In this document: piece after piece, positions 46,135 to 55,217 of the stretch
Layout: every line of letters starts with the position of its first letter
Numbering within the stretch: position 1 is the first letter of the stretch
NCBI GenBank assembly: GCA_030696345.1
Contig: JAUYSK010000019.1
Span: 1-64,000 of the forward strand
Length of the DNA: 64,000 nucleotides
Direction: 5' to 3'
DNA from: Azonexus sp.
GTDB lineage: Bacteria > Pseudomonadota > Gammaproteobacteria > Burkholderiales > Rhodocyclaceae
Translations under genes and position numbers: made by a program
Notes under the pieces: model-generated
Databases searched by the model: none
The model's input: the letters and a program-made list of their open reading frames with translations, nothing else
What the model was told of the DNA's origin: nothing

Positions 46135-46419
46135 GGTGGACTCTTATAAATTCCCTCTCTGCGGGTATTTTTCAATGTCCTTATTGATACTTTAGATTAT
46201 AGGGCAACAAGATCAGGGCGACACGGTGTGACAGATTTGTTTCGTTGGATGGGCCTGTGTTTCTGCGGGATCAGAAAACGCTATAAACGCCTTTCGCATG
46301 CACATTTTTGGATTGCAACATGCGGATCAAGAAGCCGCCATTGGCAATGAAATCATCATCAAACCGCAATGCTGCATAGCCGATCACCAATCCAGACAAG
46401 CAGTGACCCAAAATGAAAA

Positions 46420-46710
46420 CTATCGAGCGTATTCGCTGATGGATTGCAAGGCGAAAGCATGTCCGACGGAGAGACTTGAATCGAAAACATGATCTTCGTC
46501 GAAGTCATCAAGGCCTTCGTAACGTTCGTTCTGGAGACGTCTTTCCAGGCCCAGCGCCCGAATTTCGCTCATCAGTTCCTTGTCGGACAGATTCCTGAAG
46601 CCTCGGAATCCATTTTCCAATACTTTTTGCAGGTGCATGTAGCGCTCCGGATCGTCACGGTTATCGAGGCGGTCGAGTACAAGCAGGCTGATCATTTCTT
46701 CGCGTTTCAT
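46420..46710 (-). CDS. small hypothetical acidic protein
   Basis: 96 residues from the ATG at 46710, which has GGAG seven bases upstream; an earlier ATG at 46722 overlaps that site. It is helical and charged (LDRLDNRDDPERYMHLQKVLE, SDKELMSEIRALGLERRL) and ends in an acidic stretch (GLDDFDEDHVFDSS). No signal peptide and no known family. It lies about 110 bases downstream of the secretion operon on the same strand. Confidence 0.65.
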   Translation of the reverse strand: MKREEMISLLVLDRLDNRDDPERYMHLQKVLENGFRGFRNLSDKELMSEIRALGLERRLQNERYEGLDDFDEDHVFDSSLSVGHAFALQSISEYAR

Positions 46711-46820
46711 TGCATTCTCCATGGCAAGGAATGCCGAATTTACCGCTCGCGTGTTACTTGTCCATGACGAATCAATGAGCCTTTAGAGGCATGGCGGGGG
46801 CCTGACCACTCGATACAGCC

Positions 46821-47354
46821 CTATTTGTCAGTGCCGATGGCCAGCACCTGCTTTTCCTTCAAGGGCTGGTAGATGAAGGTCATCTGGCCACTGCTGATTT
46901 CCTCGACGGCATAAACGCCATTGATCAGGTCACCCACCCTGGCAATCATTTGTTTGCCTTGGTGATGCAGGAAGACACGGGGTTCGCCGTCCTCGATGAG
47001 TTTGCCGATGTACAGGAAAGGCAACGGGGGGGCCTTGGGCGTGGGGGGCGGCGGTGGCGGCGGCGGGACGAACCAGGTTTTGGGACGGAAGGGATCGATG
47101 GCGGCTGTCTCTGGTTCTTCGCTGGCGACCGCCGGTTCAGGAAAACTGAGCGGGGCGGCAGCCAGTTCAGCGGCCTTGTCCCCCGCCTTGCTGCGGCGCT
47201 TCTCGCCGGCACTGGCCGAGGTGGTCGTTTTGGCGACGGCGTTACTCTTGCGTTTGCCTTTTTCCGGCACCGCGTCGTCGTCGGCAAAGTAGCCAGCGAG
47301 CAGCGTTGCGAACAGCAGGCCACCGATCACCAGCCAGCGCTGTTTCGGCTTCAC
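46821..47354 (-). CDS. GspC/PilP-like periplasmic protein, last gene of the secretion operon
   Basis: 177 residues with one N-terminal span (WLVIGGLLFATLLAGYF). A linker rich in Ala/Lys and a run of eight prolines (residues 97-104) leads to a small beta domain, LPFLYIGKLIEDGEPRVFLHHQGKQMIARVGDLINGVYAVEEI. That is the HR/PilP-type domain which touches a secretin in GspC and PilP. Such proteins are listed in databases under the odd name secretion system X translation initiation factor. It overlaps the PilO-like gene by four bases. Confidence 0.8.
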   Translation of the reverse strand: MKPKQRWLVIGGLLFATLLAGYFADDDAVPEKGKRKSNAVAKTTTSASAGEKRRSKAGDKAAELAAAPLSFPEPAVASEEPETAAIDPFRPKTWFVPPPPPPPPTPKAPPLPFLYIGKLIEDGEPRVFLHHQGKQMIARVGDLINGVYAVEEISSGQMTFIYQPLKEKQVLAIGTDK

Positions 47355-47920
47355 GAGGCTTGCCTCCGGCCAAAAAGGATGAAGCGGAGTTGTGCCTCGA
47401 CGTCGCCACTGCCGATGTTCTCGCGGCGCAGGCTGATGTCGTCAATCGCCATTTCAGGAAACTCGAGACGGACCGCCTTCAGGTAAGTGCGTATCTTCTG
47501 GTAGTTGCCCTTGAGCGGAATATTCAGGACGTAGCGGTCAAACATGCCATCCTTGCCCGGGGTCATCCGGTAGTCGCCACTGGATACCTGCAAGCCTTCG
47601 CTGGCGGCCATTTCGAGCAGGCGCCCCAGTTCGGCATTGAGTTGTTCTTCGCTTGGGAAACGGCCAAGCAGCCGTTGGCGGGTTTCTTCGGGCGAGACCC
47701 GCTCGCTCTGGCGTTCAATCGCGGCGCGCCGGGCGCTGCGTTCAAGACTGGCCAGGCGACGCTCGCTTTCTTCAATCGCCGCTTCGCGGCCGGGCAGCAA
47801 AAAAAACTGGACGAAGGCCGCCACGACAACGAACAGGAATGCCAGCAGCGGCACCACCTGCAGGTTGGCGGCGGCAAAACGCAGGCGGGCCAGGAAGATG
47901 GTCAGGAACCGGTCAGCCAT
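47351..47920 (-). CDS. PilO/GspM-like inner-membrane assembly protein
   Basis: 189 residues: one membrane span (VVPLLAFLFVVVAAFVQFFLL, about 22-42), a coiled coil (EESERRLASLERSARRAAIER), then a ferredoxin-like periplasmic domain (NAELGRLLEMAASEGLQVSSG, YVLNIPLKGNYQKIRTYLKAV). This is the PilO/GspM plan. It should pair with the PilN-like protein encoded upstream, with which it overlaps 19 bases, to form the inner-membrane platform linking ATPase and pseudopilus. Confidence 0.85.
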   Translation of the reverse strand: MADRFLTIFLARLRFAAANLQVVPLLAFLFVVVAAFVQFFLLPGREAAIEESERRLASLERSARRAAIERQSERVSPEETRQRLLGRFPSEEQLNAELGRLLEMAASEGLQVSSGDYRMTPGKDGMFDRYVLNIPLKGNYQKIRTYLKAVRLEFPEMAIDDISLRRENIGSGDVEAQLRFILFGRRQAS

Positions 47921-48429
47921 GTGGCGGCAATCTCGAAAACGATGGGGCGTTGTGGGTCGCTCTGCTTGATCAGGTGGGACAGCAGCACGACATGGGCCAG
48001 CGGCTTCTGGCGCAGGGCTTCGACAAAGGCCAGCGCCGCCGCCATGTCGCGGGCCTCGCCGGATATCTGTACCGATTTGCCGGCGGCGTTGGGACGGATG
48101 GCGAGCAGGCTGATCTCCTCGCTGGTGGCCAGTTCGATGCTGCGGTAGAGCGGCTCCCAGTCGATGCGGATGGCGCCTATGGTTTGGCGCAGGGCCTTGC
48201 TTTCATCGGCTGAAAACACGTTCTCCGGACGGCTGTCGCGACGACCTGCATCGATCCGGTCGGCACGGCGTTTCGCCTGCGCAAGGCGGGATTCAGCTTC
48301 GTCCAGCTGGCCACGCAAGGCGCGGTCTTCCAGCCAGGCATCGACGCCGAGCAAGAGGCTGGCAAGAAGCAGGACGACCGACAACAGGCCAGGCCGGCGC
48401 GGCTGAAAGTCAAGGCCAAGCTCACGCAT
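47902..48429 (-). CDS. PilN-like inner-membrane assembly protein
   Basis: 175 residues from the ATG at 48429, which overlaps the end of the PilM/GspL-like gene by eight bases; the longer frame has a cysteine-rich implausible start. It has a short cytoplasmic N-terminus (MRELGLDFQPRRPG), one span (LLSVVLLLASLLLGVDAWL), a coiled coil and a PilN-type domain (LYRSIELATSEEISLLAIRPN, AAALAFVEALRQKPLAHVVLL). PilN contacts PilM inside the cell and PilO outside. Confidence 0.85.
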   Translation of the reverse strand: MRELGLDFQPRRPGLLSVVLLLASLLLGVDAWLEDRALRGQLDEAESRLAQAKRRADRIDAGRRDSRPENVFSADESKALRQTIGAIRIDWEPLYRSIELATSEEISLLAIRPNAAGKSVQISGEARDMAAALAFVEALRQKPLAHVVLLSHLIKQSDPQRPIVFEIAATWLTGS

Positions 48430-49192
48430 GCGCACCGCCGCCAAACGCAGGCACCAATGTCGTTTCCCAGGCTCCGGAAAGCTGGGGAGGCAGCACGGCA
48501 TTGGCGGAAATCAGCACTTTTTTGCCGTCCACCGCAGCAGCCTCGGCGGCGAGCAGACCGGCCAGTTCGCCAGCCAGAATAGCCGGCTCGGCAGTGCTGG
48601 CGCGGTGATTGCGCAAACTGGCGATGTCGCCGCGACGCAAGCCGGCCAGGGTCAGCCAGCCATGGTCGAGACTGACAAACCAGCCGTCGGCCAATTGTTT
48701 CTGCTGCACCGCCAGTTCGGCAACCAGACGCGGCTGCAGGCTGCTCAGGCGCAAGTGCCGGGATTTTGCCGCAGCGCGCAGGCCCGCCAGCAGATTGCGG
48801 TCGATACCGGCGGCAAGACCGCTTTTGCCGAAGACCGGGCGATCGAGGGCGATATCGAGCCCGTCCGCCCGCTCGCCCAGCGTATTTTTGAGGAGCGCCC
48901 GGGCCATGGCCATTCGCGCCTTGCTGCCAGTGACGTTTTCACTCCACGGCAGCAGGGCGTAGCGAACAAAATGGTCCGCTACGACAATGCGCAGCGCCGC
49001 TCCCCGTTTGCCATCGAGCTTGAGCAGTGACTCGGCGGCCGTCAGCGCTGGCTGCCAGTCGGTTTCGCCCGTTGCCGGTGGTGCGACTTCGGCCGACTGC
49101 CGGGTGACGGCACCGCGCCACGGCTGTCGTTCGAGGACAATCCGTTGCGGGTGTACGAAGAGGGTCAGGCGATCAAGCCACGAAGGTGACAC
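48422..49192 (-). CDS. PilM/GspL-like cytoplasmic assembly protein
   Basis: About 256 residues from the GTG at 49192, overlapping gspE by 20 bases; a longer frame upstream lies wholly inside gspE and is unlikely. It begins SWLDRLTLFVHPQRIVLERQ and has an actin-like-fold pattern (LRIVVADHFVRYALLPWSE, ADGLDIALDRPVFGKSGLAA, GWFVSLDHGWLTLAGLR). It is shorter than PilM (350) and lacks a membrane span, which the separate PilN-like protein provides. Together the two equal a split GspL. Confidence 0.75.
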   Translation of the reverse strand: MSPSWLDRLTLFVHPQRIVLERQPWRGAVTRQSAEVAPPATGETDWQPALTAAESLLKLDGKRGAALRIVVADHFVRYALLPWSENVTGSKARMAMARALLKNTLGERADGLDIALDRPVFGKSGLAAGIDRNLLAGLRAAAKSRHLRLSSLQPRLVAELAVQQKQLADGWFVSLDHGWLTLAGLRRGDIASLRNHRASTAEPAILAGELAGLLAAEAAAVDGKKVLISANAVLPPQLSGAWETTLVPAFGGGAHA

Positions 49193-50882
49193 GGTTGGCT
49201 TCTTCCAGACTGGTGACGCCGTCGCGGACGAGGTCAAGGGCGCTTTCGCGCAATGAGCGGGTACCGCCACGCCGGGCAGCTTCCTTGAGTTGGCGGATGG
49301 GGGCACGGCTGATGATCAGTTCGCGGATTTCGTCATTGAGCACGAGCAGTTCGGCAATCGCCTTGCGACCGCGATAGCCGGTGCCGCGGCAGGTGCCACA
49401 ACCGACGGCATGCTGAAACTGCCAATCGGTGCTGGCAATGGGATCGATATCGGCATCGGACAAGGCTTCGGCCGCGGGCACCACGGGCTGCATGCAGGCC
49501 GTGCACAGCGTGCGGATCAGGCGCTGGGCAATGACACCATTGAGCGCCGAAACGAGGTTGTAGGGATCGACTTCCATGTGCAGGAAGCGGCCAATGACGT
49601 CGAACACATTGTTGGCGTGCACCGTGGTGAAGACGAGGTGGCCGGTCAGCGCCGCCTGGACGGCGATCTGCGCGGTTTCCGGGTCGCGGATTTCGCCGAC
49701 CATGATCTTGTCCGGGTCATGGCGCAGGATGGAGCGCAGACCGCGGGCGAAGGTCAGTCCCTTTTTCTCGTTGACCGGAATCTGCAAAACACCAGAAAGC
49801 TGGTACTCGACCGGGTCCTCGATGGTGATGATCTTGTCTTCGCCGTGGTTGATTTCGCTGAGCGCGGCATACAGCGTGGTGGTCTTGCCGCTGCCGGTCG
49901 GGCCGGTGACCAGCACCATGCCGTAGGGTTCGCTGGCCAGGCGGCGGATGCGCGCCATGATGTCGGCGTCGAAGCCCATGGCATCCAGGCGCAGGCCTTG
50001 CAGGTGGTCGGTCAGGGCCTGCTTGTCGAGGACGCGCAGCACCGCATCCTCGCCCCAGATGCTGGGCATGATCGACACCCGGATGTCGATCTCGCGGCCC
50101 TGCCAGCTGACCTTGAAGCGGCCATCCTGCGGCACGCGGCGCTCGGAGATATCGAGATCGGAGAGCACCTTGACCCGTGAAATCATCTGCTCGGCGGTAT
50201 CACTGCCGTCGATCGAACCGGCGTAATTGAGGACGCCGTCAATGCGGTACTTGATCGCCAGGCCGCGATTGTGAGCTTCGATGTGGATGTCGCTGGCCCC
50301 GGCTTTTAGCCCGTCATGGAGGGTCGACCGCAGCAGTCGGACAACGGCACTGCCATCTTCCGAAATACGCTGCAATGAGAGGTCTTCGGCCACCGCGCCA
50401 ATGGCGATCTGACCGCCCTCGCCGCCCAGGCTGCCATCGAGCGCCCGGACCCGCGATTCCTCACGCGCCAGATAGGCCGTCAGCACCGAGGCTGGCGCCA
50501 GCCGCCAGTGCAGTTGCTTGCCAAGTGGAACGAGGCCTTCGAGCCAGTCGCGCAGCACGACATCAAAGGGATTGGGCGTGGCAATCAGGTAGGCGTCGTC
50601 GGTTTCCAGCACCAGAGCCTGCCGCCGGATGAACTCGGCAAAGGGGGCCAGCTTCAGGGCCAGGGAGTATTCAGACAATTCGGTCAGGCTGATCGCGGCC
50701 AGGCCAAAAGCTGCGGCGGCCAGTTCCCCGGCACGCTCCTCGGTCTGGCCGAAATCGGCTTGCAGCCCGGCGATCACGGCCGGCAAGCCACCGCCCAGCG
50801 CCGCCAGCTGCAGCGCCTCGGCAAGCAGGGCATCGCGCTCCAGGCTGTTGATCAACTGGCGTTCTTCGGAAGGTGAATTCAT
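49173..50882 (-). CDS. gspE: type II secretion/type IV pilus assembly ATPase GspE
   Basis: 569 residues, full length. An N-terminal MshEN-like part is followed by the N2 domain (KAGASDIHIEAHNRGLAIKYRIDG, about 193-216). The Walker A GPTGSGKT is at 327-334, the Asp box and Walker B include ILRHDPDKIMVGEIRD (385-400), and the His box follows (GHLVFTTVHANN). A four-cysteine zinc site (TLCTAC and GCGTC) marks it as GspE/PilB type. It powers pseudopilus assembly by ATP hydrolysis at the inner membrane. Eight bases separate it from gspF. Confidence 0.93.
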   Translation of the reverse strand: MNSPSEERQLINSLERDALLAEALQLAALGGGLPAVIAGLQADFGQTEERAGELAAAAFGLAAISLTELSEYSLALKLAPFAEFIRRQALVLETDDAYLIATPNPFDVVLRDWLEGLVPLGKQLHWRLAPASVLTAYLAREESRVRALDGSLGGEGGQIAIGAVAEDLSLQRISEDGSAVVRLLRSTLHDGLKAGASDIHIEAHNRGLAIKYRIDGVLNYAGSIDGSDTAEQMISRVKVLSDLDISERRVPQDGRFKVSWQGREIDIRVSIMPSIWGEDAVLRVLDKQALTDHLQGLRLDAMGFDADIMARIRRLASEPYGMVLVTGPTGSGKTTTLYAALSEINHGEDKIITIEDPVEYQLSGVLQIPVNEKKGLTFARGLRSILRHDPDKIMVGEIRDPETAQIAVQAALTGHLVFTTVHANNVFDVIGRFLHMEVDPYNLVSALNGVIAQRLIRTLCTACMQPVVPAAEALSDADIDPIASTDWQFQHAVGCGTCRGTGYRGRKAIAELLVLNDEIRELIISRAPIRQLKEAARRGGTRSLRESALDLVRDGVTSLEEANRVTFVA

Positions 50883-50890
50883 CGCCGCTC

Positions 50891-52075
50891 CTATTGAAAA
50901 TTGCCGGCCAGTTCGAAGATCGGCATGTACAGCAGCAGCACGATGCCGCCAATGATGCCGCCAATGATGGTCATCAGCAGGGGTTCGAAGAGGCGGGTGA
51001 AAGTATCGACAAGATTGTTGATTTCCTCGTCGTAGAAGGTGGCCACGGCTTCCATCATGTCGCCCAGCTGGCCGCTGCGCTCGCCGACGGCGATCATGCG
51101 CATGGCGACTGGTGTCGTCAGGCCGTTGCGTTCGGCCGCTTTGGAAAATGGCTGGCCCTGCTCGATATCGGCAATCGCCCGCTGCAAACCATCGCGCAAG
51201 GCGGCGGGAAGAATGTCGGCCACCATGCCCAGCGTGGTCTTAAGCGGAATGCCGGCGCGCAGCAGCATGCCGCTGGTGCGATAGAAACGGGCGAGAAAGA
51301 CCAGGCGGATGCGTTCTCCCAGCCCCGGCACGCGCCAGGCCGAACGACCAAGCGCGGCGCGGACGGCGGGCAGCGAAAGGAGGCCGACCACTCCAGCGAT
51401 GCCGAGCAGCAAACCCACCCCCAGCCCGGCAGCGTGATTGTTGATGAAGCCGCCCCAAGCGAAGAGCAGGCTGGACAAACCTTCCGGGTCGCGCCCGCTG
51501 TCGGCAAAAACGAGGGCAAAGCGCGGCACGACGTAACCGAGCAGGAACAGCGTGACGATGGCGCCGACTGACATCAGCAGCACCGGGTAGATGGCGGCGC
51601 TGACGATCTTTTTCTTCAAATCGGCCAATTTTTCATGGAAGACGATGTAGCGCTGCAAGGCTTCCGGCATGTCGCCAGTTCGCTCACTGGCCTTGACGGT
51701 AGCAACGTAGAGATCGGGAAATGCCTCGGGATGCCGTTGCAGCGCGGCCGATAGCGACTGCCCTTCGCGCAGGCTGGCAAGCAGGCTGCCCAGCACGTCG
51801 GAAGTGACCGAGCCCTGATCCTGTGCCGCCAGCGTTTCCAGACCTTCAACCACGGTCAGGCCAGCCTTGAGCAGCGACAGCATCTGGCGGGTGAACAACG
51901 GCAGCGGGAACTTGCCGCCCCGTGCCCGCGACTTTTGCTGCCCGAGCGCGCGCAGCGAGACCACGACGCCACCCTGCAAGGCCGGCGCCGCCGCGACCAG
52001 ATCGGGCGACTCGGCCGCCACCAGCAGCCGGGAAACACCCCGACCGGGAAAGACGGCCATCACTTCATAGTCCAT
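50891..52075 (-). CDS. gspF: inner-membrane platform protein GspF
   Basis: About 394 residues from the ATG at 52075, which has AAGGG seven bases upstream; a GTG at 52093 overlapping the gspG stop is the alternative. Two T2SSF domains are visible: LPLFTRQMLSLLKAGLTVVEGLETLA at residues ~57-82 and VFLARFYRTSGMLLRAGIPLKTTLG in the second half, each followed by spans (VLLMSVGAIVTLFLLGYVVPRF; LFEPLLMTIIGGIIGGIVLLLYMPIF). It anchors the ATPase to the pseudopilus. Confidence 0.92.
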   Translation of the reverse strand: MDYEVMAVFPGRGVSRLLVAAESPDLVAAAPALQGGVVVSLRALGQQKSRARGGKFPLPLFTRQMLSLLKAGLTVVEGLETLAAQDQGSVTSDVLGSLLASLREGQSLSAALQRHPEAFPDLYVATVKASERTGDMPEALQRYIVFHEKLADLKKKIVSAAIYPVLLMSVGAIVTLFLLGYVVPRFALVFADSGRDPEGLSSLLFAWGGFINNHAAGLGVGLLLGIAGVVGLLSLPAVRAALGRSAWRVPGLGERIRLVFLARFYRTSGMLLRAGIPLKTTLGMVADILPAALRDGLQRAIADIEQGQPFSKAAERNGLTTPVAMRMIAVGERSGQLGDMMEAVATFYDEEINNLVDTFTRLFEPLLMTIIGGIIGGIVLLLYMPIFELAGNFQ

Positions 52076-52089
52076 CGTCGCCCTTGCGC

Positions 52090-52557
52090 TCACCAGTTGG
52101 TGATGTCGGCGTTTTCGTCATCGCCCCCGGCCTTGCTGTCCTTGCCGAAGGAGTAGAGATCGAATTCGCCGTGCTCACCGGGCTGGGCATACTGATAGGG
52201 TGACCCCCAGGGGTCGGCCGGCACATCTTTCTTGAGATACGGCCCCTGCCAGCGGCTTTCACCGGCCGGCCGCTTCATCAGGGACGCCAGCCCATGTTCC
52301 GTGCTCGGGTAATGGCCGACATCAAGGCGATACTGGTCAAGCGCCTTCTCCAGCGAATCGATCTGGGCGCGGGTCGCCTTGATCTCCGACTTGCCAATCT
52401 GCGAAAAATATTTCGGCCCGACGTAACCGGCGAGCAGGCCGATGATGACCATGACGACGAGCAGTTCAAGCAGCGTAAAGCCGCGCTGGCGCAGGCGGAG
52501 AGCCGCACGGGAGACAGCCGGTGAAACGGAACGGCATGAAAACAGGTTTTGCAGCAC
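52090..52557 (-). CDS. gspG: major pseudopilin GspG
   Basis: Type II pseudopilin with a prepilin peptidase site RQRG|FTLLELLVVMVIIGLL, the +5 glutamate kept, followed by KSEIKATRAQIDSLEKALDQYRLDVGHYPS and the calcium-loop end (DPWGSPYQYAQPGEHGEFDLYSFG) of GspG. The start is uncertain: no ATG lies near the leader. A GTG at 52557 gives a 155-residue precursor with a 26-residue leader, longer than usual; the open frame runs further to 52836 without support. It is the first gene of the operon, divergent from a lytic transglycosylase. Confidence 0.85.
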   Translation of the reverse strand: MLQNLFSCRSVSPAVSRAALRLRQRGFTLLELLVVMVIIGLLAGYVGPKYFSQIGKSEIKATRAQIDSLEKALDQYRLDVGHYPSTEHGLASLMKRPAGESRWQGPYLKKDVPADPWGSPYQYAQPGEHGEFDLYSFGKDSKAGGDDENADITNW

Positions 52558-52696
52558 GAGATCGCCAAGGTTCGTTGAAAGTGTCGGCAATACTATGCAA
52601 ACCGCGTTACAGAACCGTGACGCGAAATCTGCGGAACGGTCAATTTGCTGTAACACGCCAAGATTAAGATGGACTTCCGACAGCTTCAATGTGGCC

Positions 52697-53317
52697 ATGT
52701 CTTCCCGCGTCCGTACCCGTCTCCTCTGCCTTGCCTTAGCTGCCCTTGCCTCGACCGAAGGGATGGCAGCCAGTGGCATTTTCGGCTTTGTCGATGAGGA
52801 TGGCGTCGAACACCTCAGCAACATTCCCGACGACAAACGTTACCGGCTGATGCTGGCCGACCGCTTCGAGCCGGCCCGGACTGCGCTGCGAGCGCCGCGC
52901 GGGGTACTTGCCCTGCCCTTCGGCCAGCGACCTTTTCATGATTCGGTACTGCGCGCCAGCAGCGATACCGGCGTTGATGCGGCACTGCTGCATGCGGTGA
53001 TCACCGTCGAGTCGGGTTACAACCAAGGGGCAGTTTCACCCAAGGGCGCAACCGGATTGATGCAGTTGCTGCCCGGCACCGCCAAACGCTACGGCACAGT
53101 CAATCTGCTCGACCCGGGCGAAAACATTCGGGCCGGCGCGCGCTATCTGCGCGATCTGCTGGCCATGTTCGACAACAATCTGGAACTTGCCCTGGCAGCC
53201 TACAACGCCGGCGAAAATGCGGTGATCCGCCACGGTCGTCGCCTGCCCCCCTATGCCGAAACCCGGCGTTACGTGCCGCTGGTGGTGGCGCATTACCAGC
53301 GCCTGGGCGGGCATTAG
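52697..53317 (+). CDS. periplasmic lytic transglycosylase (SLT domain)
   Basis: 206 residues from the ATG at 52697; earlier in-frame codons lie within gspG on the other strand. Signal peptide RLLCLALAALASTEGMAA, a DUF4124-like segment (GIFGFVDEDGVEHLSNIPDDK), then an SLT domain: AVITVESGYNQGAVSPKGATGLMQLLPGTA with the catalytic Glu in VESGYN, and NIRAGARYLRDLL and AAYNAGENAV. It cuts peptidoglycan glycan strands and may open the wall for the secretion apparatus encoded divergently beside it. Confidence 0.92.
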   Translation: MSSRVRTRLLCLALAALASTEGMAASGIFGFVDEDGVEHLSNIPDDKRYRLMLADRFEPARTALRAPRGVLALPFGQRPFHDSVLRASSDTGVDAALLHAVITVESGYNQGAVSPKGATGLMQLLPGTAKRYGTVNLLDPGENIRAGARYLRDLLAMFDNNLELALAAYNAGENAVIRHGRRLPPYAETRRYVPLVVAHYQRLGGH

Positions 53318-53524
53318 AGAAAACCCTAAACTCAAGTTCCACACATCGATCGCCTCAACGACCCTTCCTAGCACAGCCTGCCATTCCAATTCAGCGCTCC
53401 GGAGTCAATCGATTTTCATATGGTCTAAAGTGATGCTGGTTGCCAAGTCTGTTTTCAATTTTTCATTGAACTGTTCGAGCTTGCTGGCACTTGGGCTGCG
53501 CAAAATAAGCACGGTATTGACGAG

Positions 53525-54007
53525 TGACAATGAACGGCTCAACAAGGTCTATGAGGTGGAAACCAAGGAAGATGCTTGGGTTGAGTACCTAGCGTGGGAG
53601 GCAAGCATCCCAGAAGAGCTTAACAAGCCATTCCGCCCGGTGAAAACGGCCTTCCGGAACTGGAAAACCTACATCCTGAACTACTTCGACGATGAGCGTA
53701 TCACGAACGCTTTCACCGAGAGTTTCAACGCCAAGATCAGGCGGGTGTATCGGGATGGTCGGGGCTACACCTTTGAGCGCTTGCGGGCGAAGGTCTTGTT
53801 CACCGACAGGCTGCAAAAGCGGGGTCCATCCAGGAGAAGGTCAAGGTCAAGAAGAAGCCAAAGTTCGAGGAAATCGGCATGGCTCGTTATATGTGCCTGA
53901 TGAGCAACTTCGACGACGAGTACGCAATGGTCACAAAGACCCGGCAGGGGAACCTCGGAACCGACCTGTCCACCCTGGAGGCGCTTTTGGACTCAGAGCA
54001 GTTTTAG
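53525..54007 (+). pseudogene. truncated and frameshifted ISL3-family transposase
   Basis: The frame from about 53525 reads LNKVYEVETKEDAWVEYL, then FDDERITNAFTESFNAKIRR and GRGYTFERLRAKVLF, the conserved C-terminal block of ISL3 (IS204/IS1001/IS1165) transposases. At about 53820 the frame shifts, and the adjacent frame supplies the rest (FEEIGMARYMCLM, then GNLGTDLSTLEALLDSEQF) to a TAG at 54007. The N-terminal ~300 residues are gone and no terminal inverted repeats were found, so it cannot move by itself. Confidence 0.8.
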
Positions 54008-54148
54008 GCCGTTAACCCCGTCCGTCCACCGGAAAATCCGGATACCCGTCTTAACATGGTAGTTGGTATCGGCTTCCTTGAAGTCGAGAACCCGTAGGCC
54101 AGGGAGATTGAGAACATTGACGGGCATAAGCGAAGTTGAGTGCCGTTT

Positions 54149-54448
54149 CTATTTCTTCCCGTAGGCAGCGTCGTGGTCAAGGTGGAGGGTCTGAAATAGC
54201 ATCATCGCGCCCTCTCGTTCGACAACGGCACGATACGACTTGGAAAGCCGAATCGTGAATGTGCCAGGTTCGTTTTTGACTTGTTCCCACTTCAACCCGT
54301 GGTCACGGAAGACCTCGTTCCAGGTGAGTGCTTGAAGTTTCTGAAACGTCTTGAATACCTTCTTGACTTCCCCGATATCAAGCTCGAACAGCCTCTTCTG
54401 AAACGTGGGTACGTTCAGGTCTAACAGCACCGCATCATCGTTGCTCAC
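54149..54448 (-). CDS. RelE/ParE-superfamily toxin
   Basis: 99 residues. The pattern VPTFQKRLFELDIGEVKKVFKTFQKLQALTWNEVF followed by YRAVVEREGAMMLFQTLHLDHDAAYG fits short RelE/ParE-like toxins: two N-terminal helices, then strands with a basic/aromatic end (RLSKSYRAV; LHLDHDAAY). Such proteins cut mRNA at the ribosome or act on gyrase; which one is not clear. It overlaps the preceding antitoxin gene by four bases. It lies 140 bases from the decayed transposase. Confidence 0.75.
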   Translation of the reverse strand: MSNDDAVLLDLNVPTFQKRLFELDIGEVKKVFKTFQKLQALTWNEVFRDHGLKWEQVKNEPGTFTIRLSKSYRAVVEREGAMMLFQTLHLDHDAAYGKK

Positions 54449-54705
54449 TCGTCAGCAATTCCGAGTTTGGAAGCAAGCGCCGTCAGGTCAGTTGCTTTTG
54501 CCGGGTTGTTTCGCCGCCACTCGCGGGCAGCCTCCAGTTCCGCGTGGACAACCGGGTCAAGCAGTCTTTCGTTCATAGGAACAACAACGGCCCGCTTGAG
54601 CACGATGTCGCCTCCGGGCAGTTCTTGCATAATGAAGCCCATTCCAGCCATGGCCTTGCCAAGCGAAATCTGCCCACTTTTCCCAACCGTTTTGATGTTG
54701 TGCAT
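54445..54705 (-). CDS. AbrB/SpoVT-like antitoxin
   Basis: 86 residues. The N-terminus HNIKTVGKSGQISLGKAMAGMGFIMQELPGGDIVLKRAVVVP is a swapped-hairpin AbrB-type DNA-binding domain (GKSGQISLGKAMAG is the usual turn). The C-terminal helix (PVVHAELEAAREWRRNNPAKA) should wrap the toxin. AGGAG stands seven bases before the ATG. The upstream 40 bases repeat TCATG three times (ATCATG, TTCATG, ATCATG), a possible autoregulatory operator. It forms an antitoxin-first pair with the gene at 54149. Confidence 0.78.
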   Translation of the reverse strand: MHNIKTVGKSGQISLGKAMAGMGFIMQELPGGDIVLKRAVVVPMNERLLDPVVHAELEAAREWRRNNPAKATDLTALASKLGIADE

Positions 54706-55217
54706 AACGCTCTCCTACGTGCCGCATGATTGCATGAATACATGATACACCCAGGCATCAGATGCGGAGACCAACTTTGAGCGGAGGCTGCTCGCGACAA
54801 CCCGACAAAAAAACGGGGAACGTCCTCAATACAACAACCAGAAGAGGTGCAGTGCAGCACATTCTCACCAAATTCCATGCGCAAGCCATGGACTGGTTAT
54901 GACTCAGTTGTGCTTCTGGAGTTCCACATAAGGGCACCCTCCTGCCTGACAGGTTCAAATTCCGAATGACAGCAAACCGGTCTACAGCCGACTAAGAACT
55001 GTACGTGCCATTCGTCTTGATGCCAAAGGCGGGATCAGACTGAGTACTGCCGTTCAGAACTCCGGGGTGCCGATCACAACTATGCCAATGCGATGTTGCG
55101 AGGCTTCGATCCGGAGCGTCGGCTTACCGAAGTACAACGGCCATCGACGTCGCACGTTAAAGGTATACCCCGTATACACTTCAGTTTGGCTTGTCACCCA
55201 CTCACAGGATCATTCCC
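54706..55217. other. 512-base gap with a GTATAC-CCC-GTATAC palindrome upstream of the exporter
   Basis: No gene was recognised between the antitoxin and the LysE-type exporter. GTATAC at 55163-55168 is repeated at 55172-55177 with CCC between, 41 bases before the exporter ATG, a likely operator or promoter element. The rest, including AACTCCGGGG and GCCGACTAAG pieces, looks like decayed sequence. Confidence 0.4.
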
